In this document: piece after piece, positions 24,644 to 33,006 of the stretch
Numbering within the stretch: the stretch's first letter is position 1
How the letters are laid out: each line of letters begins with the position of its first letter
Assembly: GCA_900553815.1 (NCBI GenBank)
Contig: USEY01000022.1
Location: 1 to 45,114, forward strand
DNA length: 45,114 nucleotides
From: an uncultured Bacteroides sp.
GTDB lineage: Bacteria; Bacteroidota; Bacteroidia; Bacteroidales; Bacteroidaceae
Direction: 5' to 3'
Translations under genes and position numbers: made by a program
Notes under the pieces: model-generated
The model's database searches: none
Told to the model about the DNA's origin: nothing
Seen by the model: the letters and a program-made list of their open reading frames with translations, nothing else

Positions 24644-24651
24644 TACTTTTG
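24644..24651 (+). promoter_or_regulatory. Promoter -7 box for pdxJ
   Basis: TACTTTTG fits TAnnTTTG and lies 24 bp before ATG 24675. No TTG is visible at the expected -33 distance, so support is partial. Confidence 0.45.
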
Positions 24652-24674
24652 CCCGCAAACTATAAAACTTGATT

Positions 24675-25388
24675 ATGACGAGACTAAGTGTAAATATAAA
24701 CAAGGTGGCGACGCTGCGCAATGCCCGTGGAGGCAATGTGCCGGATGTGGTGAAAGTAGCTTTGGACTGCGAAAGTTTTGGTGCCGACGGTATTACGGTA
24801 CATCCCCGTCCTGATGAGCGCCATATCCGCAAAAGCGATGTCTACAACTTGCGTCCGTTGTTGCATACCGAATTTAATATAGAAGGTTATCCTTCGCCTG
24901 AGTTCATTGACCTTGTGTTGAAAGTGAAGCCACATCAGGTGACACTGGTGCCCGACAGTCCGTCGCAGCTGACATCTAACTGTGGTTGGGATACGAAGAC
25001 ACATTTGGAGTTCCTGTCGGAAGTGCTCGATGCTTTCAATAATGCAGGTATTCGTACTTCTGTGTTTGTTGGGGCTGATGCCGGCATGATAGAATATGCG
25101 GCAAAGGCTGGCGCTGACCGCGTGGAACTTTATACGGAACCTTATGCTTCGGCATATACTGCCAATAGAGAGGCTGCTGTGGCTCCGTTTATAGAAGCGG
25201 CAAAGGTGGCACGTAGTCTGGGACTTGGCCTGAATGCCGGGCATGACTTGAGTCTTGTGAATTTGAATTACTTTTATAAAAACATTCCCTGGCTGGACGA
25301 GGTCTCAATAGGGCATGCGCTGATTAGCGATGCGCTCTATCTGGGTTTACAACGTACTATTCAGGAATATAAAAACTGCCTTAAATAA
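24675..25388 (+). CDS. pdxJ: Pyridoxine 5'-phosphate synthase
   Basis: A 237-residue TIM-barrel enzyme that condenses 1-deoxyxylulose 5-phosphate with 3-amino-2-oxopropyl phosphate to make pyridoxine 5'-phosphate (vitamin B6). Family motifs are clear: [18 protein letters not shown] at the start, [13 protein letters not shown] around residue 40, VELYTEPYA and [10 protein letters not shown] in the later strands. ATG 24675 is chosen; the frame extends two codons upstream only through a TTG that is less likely. The MotA/TolQ/ExbB-type gene follows 5 bp after the stop, so they share a transcript. Confidence 0.96.
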   Translation: MTRLSVNINKVATLRNARGGNVPDVVKVALDCESFGADGITVHPRPDERHIRKSDVYNLRPLLHTEFNIEGYPSPEFIDLVLKVKPHQVTLVPDSPSQLTSNCGWDTKTHLEFLSEVLDAFNNAGIRTSVFVGADAGMIEYAAKAGADRVELYTEPYASAYTANREAAVAPFIEAAKVARSLGLGLNAGHDLSLVNLNYFYKNIPWLDEVSIGHALISDALYLGLQRTIQEYKNCLK

Positions 25389-25393
25389 AAAAG

Positions 25394-26113
25394 ATGAGTG
25401 TAGGATTGTTGTGGCTGGCGCAGGTGGCACCTGCCTTGGCCGATAGTATTTCAGGCGCCAATCCGGTACTGACGCCGGTAGGGGCAGCCGAAGAGATGAA
25501 TTTGTGGAGTATGGCCGTTAAGGGCGGCTGGATTATGATTGTGCTGGGACTGCTTTCGGTCCTGTGCTTCTATATCTTGTTTGAGCGCAACTACGTCATC
25601 CGAAAGGCTGGAAAAGAAGACCCGCTGTTCATGGACAAGATAAAGGATTATATTTTGGGTGGCGAGATAAAGGCTGCCATCAGTTACTGTCGCAGTGTGA
25701 ATACGCCATCGGCGCGCATGATAGAAAAGGGTGTCAGCCGACTGGGACGTCCGGTGAACGATGTACAGGCTGCCATTGAGAACGTGGGCAACATAGAGGT
25801 GGCCAAGCTGGAGAAAGGATTGACCATCATGGCTACCATAGCAGGTGGTGCACCGATGATTGGCTTCCTGGGTACGGTGACAGGTATGGTACGCGCCTTC
25901 TTTGAAATGGCCAATGCCGGAAACAATATTGACATCACCTTGCTGTCGGGAGGTATTTACGAGGCCATGATTACAACGGTGGGTGGACTTATTGTCGGCA
26001 TTATTGCCATGTTTGCCTACAACTATCTGGTAACACTGGTTGATGGAGTGGTCAATAAAATGGAGGCCAAGACAATGGCTTTCATGGACTTGCTGAACGA
26101 ACCGGCCAAATAA
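25394..26113 (+). CDS. exbB: ExbB/TolQ-type proton channel subunit
   Basis: A 239-residue inner-membrane protein of the MotA/TolQ/ExbB family. Helices lie at about 46-66, 146-170 and 192-216. The conserved segment ATIAGGAPMIGFLGTVTGMVRAF (about 145-167) and the following SGGIYEAMITTVGGLIVGI line the proton path. An N-terminal hydrophobic stretch before residue 20 may be a signal-like extension. With ExbD (26142) and TonB (26701) it forms the complex that transmits the proton-motive force to outer-membrane TonB-dependent transporters. It starts 5 bp after pdxJ. Confidence 0.93.
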   Translation: MSVGLLWLAQVAPALADSISGANPVLTPVGAAEEMNLWSMAVKGGWIMIVLGLLSVLCFYILFERNYVIRKAGKEDPLFMDKIKDYILGGEIKAAISYCRSVNTPSARMIEKGVSRLGRPVNDVQAAIENVGNIEVAKLEKGLTIMATIAGGAPMIGFLGTVTGMVRAFFEMANAGNNIDITLLSGGIYEAMITTVGGLIVGIIAMFAYNYLVTLVDGVVNKMEAKTMAFMDLLNEPAK

Positions 26114-26141
26114 AATTAATCCTCAAAAACAATAACTAAGC

Positions 26142-26555
26142 GTGTTAAAACGTAGAGCAAAAATATCGCCTAATTTCAGCATGGCGTCCATGACGGACGT
26201 TATTTTCCTGTTGCTGATATTTTTTATGATAACGTCTACGGTCGTGTCGCCCAATGCCATCAAGGTACTTTTGCCGCAGGGCAAGCAGCAGACGTCGGCT
26301 AAGCCGCTGACCCGGGTCATCATTGACAAGAACCTGAATTATTATGCGGCTTTCGGCAATGACCGTGAACAGACTATCACAATCGATGAATTGACTCCTT
26401 TCCTGCAGGCATGTGCGGCCAAAGAGCCGGAAATGTATGTGGCGCTTTATGCCGATGAGTCTGTGCCTTACAGGGAGATAGTGAAAGTGCTCAACATAGC
26501 CAATGAAAACCATTTCAAGATGGTGCTGGCTACCCGGCCACCCGAGGGTGACTGA
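26142..26555 (+). CDS. exbD: ExbD/TolR-type proton channel subunit
   Basis: A 137-residue protein with a short basic N-terminus, one transmembrane helix (about 20-38) and a periplasmic domain. Asp19 in MASMTDVIFLLLIFFMITS is the conserved membrane-embedded acid required for proton translocation. The start is GTG at 26142; the conserved basic start (LKRRAKISPNFSMASMTD) makes this the natural choice because the next ATG would delete part of it. The gene follows exbB after 28 bp. It is shorter than the E. coli protein only slightly, and complete. Confidence 0.93.
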   Translation: MLKRRAKISPNFSMASMTDVIFLLLIFFMITSTVVSPNAIKVLLPQGKQQTSAKPLTRVIIDKNLNYYAAFGNDREQTITIDELTPFLQACAAKEPEMYVALYADESVPYREIVKVLNIANENHFKMVLATRPPEGD

Positions 26556-26568
26556 TTGCAGTTGCCGT

Positions 26569-26601
26569 CAGGCGGGCTTTGGCATAAAGTTTGCTCGCCT
26601 G
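26569..26601 (+). other. Hairpin between exbD and tonB
   Basis: CAGGCGGGC (26569-26577) pairs with GCTCGCCTG (26593-26601), 9 bp with one wobble and a 15-nt loop. No T-run follows, so it is unlikely to be a full terminator. It may stabilise or process the exbBD message relative to tonB. Confidence 0.5.
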
Positions 26602-26700
26602 CCGTTTGGCTATTGCTCGGTTGGATAAAAGATAATTTCCCGTTGGGCAGCATTTATAGAGCAGTACTCAAGGAATAAACTTGTAAACAGAAAAAGAACA

Positions 26701-27516
26701 ATGGTAGATCAGAAGAAAAAAGGAAAATACATCGGTTTGGCTGGGGCGTTGCTGGTGCATGTAGCCTTCATTGCTTTTTTGCTTCTGGTTGCTTTTAAGA
26801 TGCCCGAACAGCCAGAGGAGGGCGGTATGCCTGTCATGATGGGCGAAATTCCCGATGCTCTGGGTGGAGGAAAAGCTACAATGACCGAGGTTGATGTGCT
26901 GCCGCAAGAGGCTGCACCGGCTTCACCCGAACCGTCGGAGCAGGAAATGATAACCCAGACGGAGGAAGAGACGGTGGCTGTGCCCGAGAAAAAGAAGGAA
27001 GAAACCAAGAAACCCGCAAAGCCAGAGAAAACTGAAGCTGAGAAAGCTGCAGAAGCACGTAGGCTGGCTGCCGAGAAAGCCGAACGTGAGCGCAAGGCAG
27101 CGGAAGAAAGAGCACGGAAGCAAGTGGCCGGTGCTTTTGGTCGCGGAGCGCAGATGAGTGGAAGCGGTTCTACGCAGGGGAAAGGTGTGCAGGGTAGTCC
27201 TATGGGCAACGATACCAGCGGGGCTACTACGGGCAACGGCGGATATGGAACCTTTAATCTGGGAGGCCGTTCTTTGAGTGGTTCGGGATTGCCGCGTCCT
27301 GCCTACAACGTGCAGGATGAAGGTATGGTGGTAGTTAACATTACGGTAAATCCTGCGGGCTATGTAATAGCTACCAGCATAAACTTGAAGACCAATACAG
27401 TGAATGCTTCTCTTCGTCGTGCAGCCGAAGAAGCTGCCAAAAAGGCACGATTCAATGCCATAGACGGTTTGAATAACCAGTCGGGCACCATTACTTATTA
27501 CTTCAAGCTCAAGTAG
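26701..27516 (+). CDS. tonB: TonB-family energy-transducing protein
   Basis: A 271-residue protein with a cytoplasmic N-terminus, one membrane helix (about 11-32), a periplasm-spanning Glu/Pro/Lys-rich and then Ala/Arg/Lys-rich stretch (about 70-145), a Gly/Ser-rich linker (about 145-190) and a C-terminal TonB-like domain (about 195-271; GMVVVNITVNPAGYVIATSI and AKKARFNAIDGL). The domain touches TonB-dependent transporters to drive uptake. It is separated from exbD by 145 bp with a hairpin. Bacteroides usually has several TonB proteins; which transporters this one serves is not visible. Confidence 0.88.
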   Translation: MVDQKKKGKYIGLAGALLVHVAFIAFLLLVAFKMPEQPEEGGMPVMMGEIPDALGGGKATMTEVDVLPQEAAPASPEPSEQEMITQTEEETVAVPEKKKEETKKPAKPEKTEAEKAAEARRLAAEKAERERKAAEERARKQVAGAFGRGAQMSGSGSTQGKGVQGSPMGNDTSGATTGNGGYGTFNLGGRSLSGSGLPRPAYNVQDEGMVVVNITVNPAGYVIATSINLKTNTVNASLRRAAEEAAKKARFNAIDGLNNQSGTITYYFKLK

Positions 27517-27664
27517 GATTGCAAAAGCGCAAGTCCGGTTGCTGAGGAAAAAGTGGTAAAATGCTATTGATGGGTTGTTTGACGGATGGAACTGTCAGAC
27601 GAACGAAGCTGTAAAGAAGATTCTTATTATTGAATATAAATTTAAAGTAAAAGGAGAATTGATT

Positions 27665-28216
27665 ATGGGTACTGTGTATGTATTTTTAGCAGATGGTTTT
27701 GAAGAGATGGAAGCATTGACCTCTGTGGATATTTTGAGACGTGCAGGAGTGAATGTAGTGATGGTTAGTATTACTTCTGACGAAATCGTGAGAGGTTCCC
27801 ATGATATTGCTGTGTTCTGTGACAAGAATATTGTGAATTGCGACTTCTTTGATGTAGAAGCTTTGATTTTGCCGGGTGGTATGCCGGGAGCATCGACTCT
27901 GGACGCTTGCGAAGACCTGAAGAAACTGATTCAGAAATGTGTGGCTGAAGGAAAGACGATTGCTGCCATTTGTGCCGCTCCGATGGTTCTGGGTAATATG
28001 GGACTGCTGCAGGGCAAGAAAGCTACCTGCTATCCGGGCTTTGACAAGTTCTTGAAAGGTGCGGAATATACAGGTGCATTGGTAGAGAAAGACGGTAACT
28101 TTATTACAGGTAAAGGTCCGGCCGCTGCTTTTCCTTTCGCCCTGGCTGTAGCAGAACACTTGCTTGGCAAAGAAAAAGTGAAAGAACTGAAACATACCTT
28201 GTGTTGTGAAAAGTAA
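27665..28216 (+). CDS. DJ-1/PfpI family protein
   Basis: A 183-residue cytoplasmic protein of the DJ-1/ThiJ/PfpI fold. The opening [25 protein letters not shown] includes the conserved Glu, and the nucleophile elbow is [11 protein letters not shown], with the reactive Cys at about residue 101. Members act as glyoxalase-like or protein-repair enzymes or as redox sensors; the activity here is not settled by sequence. I start it at ATG 27665, where the family consensus begins; the frame runs 90 bp further upstream without homology. ispD begins 8 bp after the stop, so the genes are co-transcribed. Confidence 0.9.
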   Translation: MGTVYVFLADGFEEMEALTSVDILRRAGVNVVMVSITSDEIVRGSHDIAVFCDKNIVNCDFFDVEALILPGGMPGASTLDACEDLKKLIQKCVAEGKTIAAICAAPMVLGNMGLLQGKKATCYPGFDKFLKGAEYTGALVEKDGNFITGKGPAAAFPFALAVAEHLLGKEKVKELKHTLCCEK

Positions 28217-28224
28217 TTGAAGAA

Positions 28225-28899
28225 ATGAATCTGTATGCTCTGATTGTTGCCGGTGGCAAAGGATTGCGCATGGGGAGTGAAGTGCCCAAGCAATTCCTTC
28301 CTATAGGAGGTAAACCCGTGCTGATGCGTACGCTGGAAGCTTTCCATCGTTGCAACAAAGAGATACAGTTGATATTGGTACTCCCTCACAGTCAGCAGGA
28401 ATACTGGAAGCAACTGTGCGGGGAGTATCATTTTTTATTGCCCCATGTGGTGGCCGATGGCGGAGAGACCCGCTTTCATTCGGTGAAAAACGGATTGGCC
28501 TTCGTGCAGACGCCGGCGCTGGTGGGAGTGCACGACGGAGTGCGTCCTTTTGTATCGGCCGAGGTGATAGCGCGCTGTTATTCGCTGGCGGCAGAGCAGA
28601 AAGCTGTAGTGCCCGTGACCGACGTGGTGGAGACCGTTCGTCGGGTGGACAAGGATGGCAGTACGACCGTAAACCGCGATGACTACAAACTGGTGCAGAC
28701 GCCCCAAGTGTTTGATGCCGAACTGCTGAAGAGGGCTTACGAGCAGCCTTATCAGACAGGCTTTACCGACGACGCCTCTGTGGTGGAATCTTTGGGAGTG
28801 CCTGTTTGCCTTACAGCCGGCAATCGTGAAAACATAAAGATAACTACTCCCTTTGACTTGGCCATAGCCGAGGCTCTTCTCAACTCATGTTCGATTTAG
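28225..28899 (+). CDS. ispD: 2-C-methyl-D-erythritol 4-phosphate cytidylyltransferase
   Basis: A 224-residue enzyme of the non-mevalonate isoprenoid pathway; it transfers CMP from CTP to methylerythritol phosphate. Signature segments: nucleotide-binding [18 protein letters not shown] at 8-25, [10 protein letters not shown] near 101-110, [11 protein letters not shown] near 133 and TPQVF near 158. It starts 8 bp after the DJ-1 gene and overlaps recG by 13 nt, an arrangement implying translational coupling. Confidence 0.95.
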   Translation: MNLYALIVAGGKGLRMGSEVPKQFLPIGGKPVLMRTLEAFHRCNKEIQLILVLPHSQQEYWKQLCGEYHFLLPHVVADGGETRFHSVKNGLAFVQTPALVGVHDGVRPFVSAEVIARCYSLAAEQKAVVPVTDVVETVRRVDKDGSTTVNRDDYKLVQTPQVFDAELLKRAYEQPYQTGFTDDASVVESLGVPVCLTAGNRENIKITTPFDLAIAEALLNSCSI

Positions 28900-30983
28900 C
28901 TGCGCGCGACATAAAGTTCCTTCCCGGTGTGGGGCCGCAGCGGGCGTCGGTGCTCAACAAGGAGCTGGGTGTCTACACCTGGCAAGACCTGCTTTATTAT
29001 TTCCCTTACAAATATGTGGACAGAAGCCGCATCTACACCATCCGAGAACTGGATGGCAACATGCCCTACGTTCAGGTCAGGGGACAGATATTGGGCTTTG
29101 AAACGGCCGGGGAAGGACGGCAGCGGCGACTCATTGCCCACTTGTCGGACGGGACAGGCATTGTAGACCTTATCTGGTTTCAAGGCATCAAAGGTCTTGT
29201 AGGCCGCTACAAGATGCACGTGGAATATATTGTCTTTGGCCGGCCTACGGTGTACAACGGTCGTATTAATATTGCCCATCCCGATATAGATGCTGTGGCC
29301 GAAGCCAAGTTTACATCGGGTGGCTTGCAGCCTTTCTACAATACAACTGAAAAGATGAAGCGCAGCTTCCTCAGTTCGCATGCCATAGAGAAGCTGATGG
29401 TCAACGTCGTGCAGCAGCTGACCGGTCCCATACCCGAGACCTTGTCGGCTTCTATCCTTGCCGCCCATCATCTGATGCCGCTGCACGAGGCTTTGGCCAA
29501 TGTACATTTCCCCGGCAATGCGGAGTTGCTGCGCAAGGCACAGTACAGACTCAAATTCGAAGAACTTTTCTATATTCAGCTCAATATCCTGCGCTATGCA
29601 CATGACCGGCAACGGAAATACCGGGGCTACGTCTTTTCCCGTGTGGGCGAAATATTTAATACCTTCTATAGCCAGAACTTGCCTTTTCAGCTGACCAATG
29701 CCCAGAAGCGCGTGTTGAAGGAAATTCGTCGTGACCTGGGTTCGGGACGTCAGATGAACCGCCTGCTACAGGGAGATGTGGGCAGCGGCAAGACGCTGGT
29801 GGCACTGATGACCATGCTGATGGCGCTGGACAATGGCTTTCAGGCCTGCATGATGGCGCCTACCGAAATATTGGCCGGGCAGCACTATGCCACCATAACC
29901 GAGCTGTTGGCCGGGATGGATGTGCGTGTGGAGCTGCTTACCGGCTCTATCAAGGGCAAACGTCGCGAGGCAATCCTCAGTGGCCTGCTCAGTGGCGATG
30001 TCAAGATACTGATAGGTACGCACGCGGTCATAGAGGATACGGTGAACTTTGCTTCGTTGGGTTTGGTGGTGATTGACGAACAGCACCGTTTTGGCGTGGC
30101 TCAGCGGGCACGCCTTTGGACCAAAAGCTCTCAGCCTCCGCATGTGCTGGTGATGACGGCCACTCCCATACCGCGTACTTTGGCCATGACGCTCTATGGC
30201 GACCTTGATGTGTCGGTCATTGACGAACTGCCTCCCGGTCGCAAACCCATTGTTACTATTCACCAGTTTGACAGCCGTCGCGCCAGCCTCTATGAATCGG
30301 TGCGCAAGCAGATAGCCGAAGGACATCAGGTGTACATAGTCTATCCGCTGATTAAGGAGAGTGAGAAAATAGACTTGAAGAACCTGGAGGAAGGCTACAG
30401 TCATGTATGCGACGCTTTCCCCGACTGCATGGTGTGTAAGGTGCACGGCAAGATGAAACCGGCCGAGAAGGATGCGCAGATGCAGCTTTTCGTTACGGGC
30501 GAAGCCCAGATAATGGTGGCTACCACCGTGATTGAAGTCGGTGTGAATGTGCCGAATGCTTCGGTCATGATAATTGAAAATGCCGACCGCTTTGGCCTTT
30601 CGCAGCTCCATCAGCTGCGTGGACGTGTGGGGCGTGGTGCCGAGCAGTCTTATTGCATACTGGTGACGGGCTATAAACTGGCCGAAGATACGCGCAAGCG
30701 CATTGAAATCATGGTGCGCACGAACGATGGCTTTGAAATTGCCGAGGCAGACCTCAAGCTGCGTGGTCCCGGCGACTTGGAAGGTACGCAGCAGAGCGGT
30801 GTAGCCTTTGATTTGAAAATAGCCGACATCGTGCGCGACGGCCAGTTGCTGCAATATGTGCGTGAGGTAGCCCAGAAAGTGGTGGATGAGGACCCAAAAG
30901 GTGAATTGCCCGAAAACGAGGTACTATGGAAACAACTGAAGGCCTTGCGTAAGACCAATGTCAATTGGGCTGCCATCAGTTGA
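28887..30983 (+). CDS. recG: ATP-dependent DNA helicase RecG
   Basis: A 698-residue superfamily 2 helicase that remodels stalled replication forks and branched DNA. An N-terminal wedge/OB domain (about 1-150, [15 protein letters not shown] helix-hairpin at 13-27) precedes the helicase core: Walker A GDVGSGKT near 294-301, DEQH box near 396-399, TATPIPRT near 423-430 and motif [11 protein letters not shown] near 575-583. A C-terminal region ([16 protein letters not shown]) is also typical. The length is normal and all motifs are intact. The start overlaps ispD by 13 nt. Confidence 0.96.
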   Translation: MFDLAARDIKFLPGVGPQRASVLNKELGVYTWQDLLYYFPYKYVDRSRIYTIRELDGNMPYVQVRGQILGFETAGEGRQRRLIAHLSDGTGIVDLIWFQGIKGLVGRYKMHVEYIVFGRPTVYNGRINIAHPDIDAVAEAKFTSGGLQPFYNTTEKMKRSFLSSHAIEKLMVNVVQQLTGPIPETLSASILAAHHLMPLHEALANVHFPGNAELLRKAQYRLKFEELFYIQLNILRYAHDRQRKYRGYVFSRVGEIFNTFYSQNLPFQLTNAQKRVLKEIRRDLGSGRQMNRLLQGDVGSGKTLVALMTMLMALDNGFQACMMAPTEILAGQHYATITELLAGMDVRVELLTGSIKGKRREAILSGLLSGDVKILIGTHAVIEDTVNFASLGLVVIDEQHRFGVAQRARLWTKSSQPPHVLVMTATPIPRTLAMTLYGDLDVSVIDELPPGRKPIVTIHQFDSRRASLYESVRKQIAEGHQVYIVYPLIKESEKIDLKNLEEGYSHVCDAFPDCMVCKVHGKMKPAEKDAQMQLFVTGEAQIMVATTVIEVGVNVPNASVMIIENADRFGLSQLHQLRGRVGRGAEQSYCILVTGYKLAEDTRKRIEIMVRTNDGFEIAEADLKLRGPGDLEGTQQSGVAFDLKIADIVRDGQLLQYVREVAQKVVDEDPKGELPENEVLWKQLKALRKTNVNWAAIS

Positions 30984-31020
30984 CCTGTTGTGTGACGTCC
31001 TTTGTCTTTTATTTGTTAGT

Positions 31021-31130
31021 AGTTAACTCCCATCGGGATAACGGTTAACTTCTATCGACCGGGCAGTTAACTGCTGACGGGAAAGGTGTTGACTGCTAAT
31101 GCGATAGGAGTAGACTACTATCATTCACGC
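31021..31130 (+). repeat. Degenerate tandem repeat, five units, exact 22-bp period
   Basis: Units begin at 31021, 31043, 31065, 31087 and 31109, exactly 22 bp apart. Unit positions 1-8 read AGTTAACT, GGTTAACT, AGTTAACT, TGTTGACT and AGTAGACT. Positions 10-15 approximate CTATCG. The second half is less conserved but often ends in GG or GC. There are no indels between units despite the sequence divergence. Confidence 0.88.
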
Positions 31131-31198
31131 TGGACTTTTGCTGAATTAATTGTCAGTATGTCAATTCTTATTGGAAAATTCAAGCATATTAACAACTT

Positions 31199-31220
31199 TG
31201 TTAACTGCTCTCGGACTAGA
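31199..31220 (+). repeat. Detached sixth copy of the 22-bp unit
   Basis: TGTTAACTGCTCTCGG starts here and matches the 22-bp unit, most closely the fourth copy in its first eleven bases. It lies 90 bp after the start of the fifth unit, and no further unit is recognisable between them. Confidence 0.6.
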
Positions 31221-31375
31221 GTTTAAAAAGTGCTTTATTTTGAGCCTTATGTTGTAAAACATATATGGATATATCTATTTGTTTATTAATTAGTTATGCT
31301 ACTTTGTGCTAATGGAGTTTAGCATGTCGCAATAAAAAAAGTTAATAGCGGGTTCCGATTGTCGGATAGAAATAG

Positions 31376-31383
31376 TAACTTTG
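31376..31383 (+). promoter_or_regulatory. Promoter -7 box for the M23 peptidase gene
   Basis: TAACTTTG fits TAnnTTTG, 98 bp before ATG 31481. The -33 element is not clear (nearest TTG, 31359-31361, is too close). Confidence 0.4.
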
Positions 31384-31480
31384 GGACAATTTTAAAAAAA
31401 ATCGGATATTCGCGTAGAACAGGAGGTTGCTGATGTGCCGTAAATGCTTGCCACGGATATCAAAATGAAAGACGAAACGA

Positions 31481-32350
31481 ATGAATTTTAATTGTATTAG
31501 AACGGTATTGGTGGCTGCTGCGGCTATGGTCAGTTTGAATTCTTTCTCACAAGACCTGATTGCCCGTCAAGCTCCCATCGACAGAAAACTGAAGAGCGTA
31601 GACTCGCTGGCGTTGCAAAAGCAGATTCGTGCAGAGCAGGCTTTGTTTCCCGGCATAGATATATATCCCAACTGGAATAACGATTACGTACAGGCCTACA
31701 AGGATGCTGTGGTTCCCGAAAGCTATACTTTCGATTTGACTGGCTTCTGTATGCCTACCAACAATACACGCATTACGGACGTGTTCGGCTATCGTCCTCG
31801 TCGTCGTCGTATGCACTACGGACTCGATATTAAAGTCTACGTAGGCGATACAATTCGTGCGGCATTCGACGGTAAAGTTCGCGTGGTGAAAAACCAGGGC
31901 CGTCGCGGATATGGTAAATACCTGGTGATTCGTCATGACAATGGTTTGGAAACCGTTTACGGTCACTTGTCGAAACAACTGGTAAAGGAAAACCAATTGG
32001 TTAAGGCTGGTGAGGTGATAGGTTTGGGTGGAAACACCGGACGTTCTACCGGTTCGCATCTGCATTTTGAAACCCGTTTTCTGGGTATTCCTTTGAATCC
32101 GGCGCTGATGTTCGATTTTGCAAAGCAGGATATCGTGGCTGACTCTTATACTTTCACCCGTGCCAAGGGCTCTTCGAACAAAGCCAGCAAGATGGCTTCG
32201 GGCGAAGGTGTGTTCTACAAGGTGAAACGTGGCGATACGCTTTCCAAGATTGCAGCTCGTCAGGGCGTGTCGATTGACAATCTCTGTAAGTTGAACCGTA
32301 TAACCCGCCGCACAATCCTCCGTCCGGGACAGGTGCTTCGTTGCTCGTAA
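31481..32350 (+). CDS. Secreted M23 peptidase with LysM domain
   Basis: A 289-residue envelope protein. After a signal peptide (about 1-23, SFS before QDL) comes a helical spacer and an M23 (LytM-type) metallopeptidase domain at about 100-210. Zinc-site motifs are HYGLD near 111-115 and HLHFE near 192-196, with YGHLSK between. A C-terminal LysM domain (about 245-289, YKVKRGDTLSKIAARQGVSIDNLCKLN) binds peptidoglycan. All zinc ligands look present, so it is probably an active cell-wall endopeptidase acting in growth or division. It is transcribed alone and followed by a strong terminator. Confidence 0.92.
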   Translation: MNFNCIRTVLVAAAAMVSLNSFSQDLIARQAPIDRKLKSVDSLALQKQIRAEQALFPGIDIYPNWNNDYVQAYKDAVVPESYTFDLTGFCMPTNNTRITDVFGYRPRRRRMHYGLDIKVYVGDTIRAAFDGKVRVVKNQGRRGYGKYLVIRHDNGLETVYGHLSKQLVKENQLVKAGEVIGLGGNTGRSTGSHLHFETRFLGIPLNPALMFDFAKQDIVADSYTFTRAKGSSNKASKMASGEGVFYKVKRGDTLSKIAARQGVSIDNLCKLNRITRRTILRPGQVLRCS

Positions 32351-32379
32351 ACAAAAAACGTAAACAATCTTTATATCGC

Positions 32380-32420
32380 AGAGGGTACTTTAATATAATT
32401 TAGAGTACCCTCTTTTCTTT
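32380..32420 (+). terminator. Intrinsic terminator after the M23 peptidase gene
   Basis: GAGGGTACT (32381-32389) pairs with AGTACCCTC (32404-32412) around a 14-nt loop, followed by TTTTCTTTTTC. It is 30 bp after the stop codon. Confidence 0.92.
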
Positions 32421-32436
32421 TTCTTTTAATTATTTA

Positions 32437-32444
32437 TAACTTTG
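32437..32444 (+). promoter_or_regulatory. Promoter -7 box for the DUF1599-tpiA cluster
   Basis: TAACTTTG fits TAnnTTTG, 19 bp before ATG 32464, implying a very short leader. The -33 region overlaps the T-run of the preceding terminator and shows no TTG. Confidence 0.45.
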
Positions 32445-32463
32445 CGGTCTATTTGTGTAGGAA

Positions 32464-33006
32464 ATGAAAGATACCAAACAGCAATTTGAACATGTCATTG
32501 GCATTTGCCGTGATTTGTTTTCCAAGAAACTTCATGATTATGGTTCGGCATGGCGCATCCTTCGTCCGTCTTCCGTGACCGACCAGATATTTATCAAAGC
32601 TAACCGCATCAGAAGTATTGAAACCAAGGGAGTGGCCTTGGTAGACGAGGGTATTCGTTCGGAATTTATCGGTATTGTGAATTACGGCATCATTGCACTG
32701 ATTCAGCTGGAACTCGGTTATGCTGAGTCGGCGGATATAGACAATAAAAAGGCGCTTGAGCTGTATGACAAACATGCCAAAGCCGCCATGGAACTGATGC
32801 TTGCCAAAAATCACGACTATGACGAGGCTTGGCGCAGCATGCGCATCAGCTCTTATACCGACCTGATATTGATGAAACTCTATCGCACCAAGCAGATAGA
32901 AAGCCTGTCGGGAGAAACATTGGTATCGGAAGGTGTGGATGCCAACTATATGGATATGATAAATTATGCCGTGTTTGGTTTGATTAAGCTGGAGTTTGGA
33001 GACTAA
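32464..33006 (+). CDS. DUF1599 family protein
   Basis: A 180-residue cytoplasmic protein made of two related halves. KKLHDYGSAWRILRPSSVTDQIFIKANRI (about 20-48) and AKNHDYDEAWRSMRISSYTDLILMKLYRT (about 116-144) repeat the same HDY-x-x-AWR-x-x-R pattern, the hallmark of DUF1599 (nucleotide modification associated domain 1). A role in modified-nucleotide metabolism has been suggested from genome context; no reaction is established. It overlaps the next gene by 11 nt. The order DUF1599, DoxX-like, tpiA, SPOR, folE is a recurrent Bacteroides arrangement. Confidence 0.9.
   Translation: MKDTKQQFEHVIGICRDLFSKKLHDYGSAWRILRPSSVTDQIFIKANRIRSIETKGVALVDEGIRSEFIGIVNYGIIALIQLELGYAESADIDNKKALELYDKHAKAAMELMLAKNHDYDEAWRSMRISSYTDLILMKLYRTKQIESLSGETLVSEGVDANYMDMINYAVFGLIKLEFGD

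Larger units (their letters stand above)
30984..31480. other. Intergenic region with a 22-bp-period repeat array
   Basis: 497 bp between recG and the M23 peptidase gene. It holds five degenerate 22-bp units (31021-31130), a detached sixth unit (31199-31220), a TTAACAA/TTGTTAA dyad at about 31189-31204 that abuts the sixth unit, and a promoter-like box at 31376. No gene or clear terminator is visible. Confidence 0.65.

Noticed and set aside
31021..31130. 22-bp array as a CRISPR
   Set aside because: There are no spacers between units: the period is only 22 bp and the units are contiguous and degenerate.
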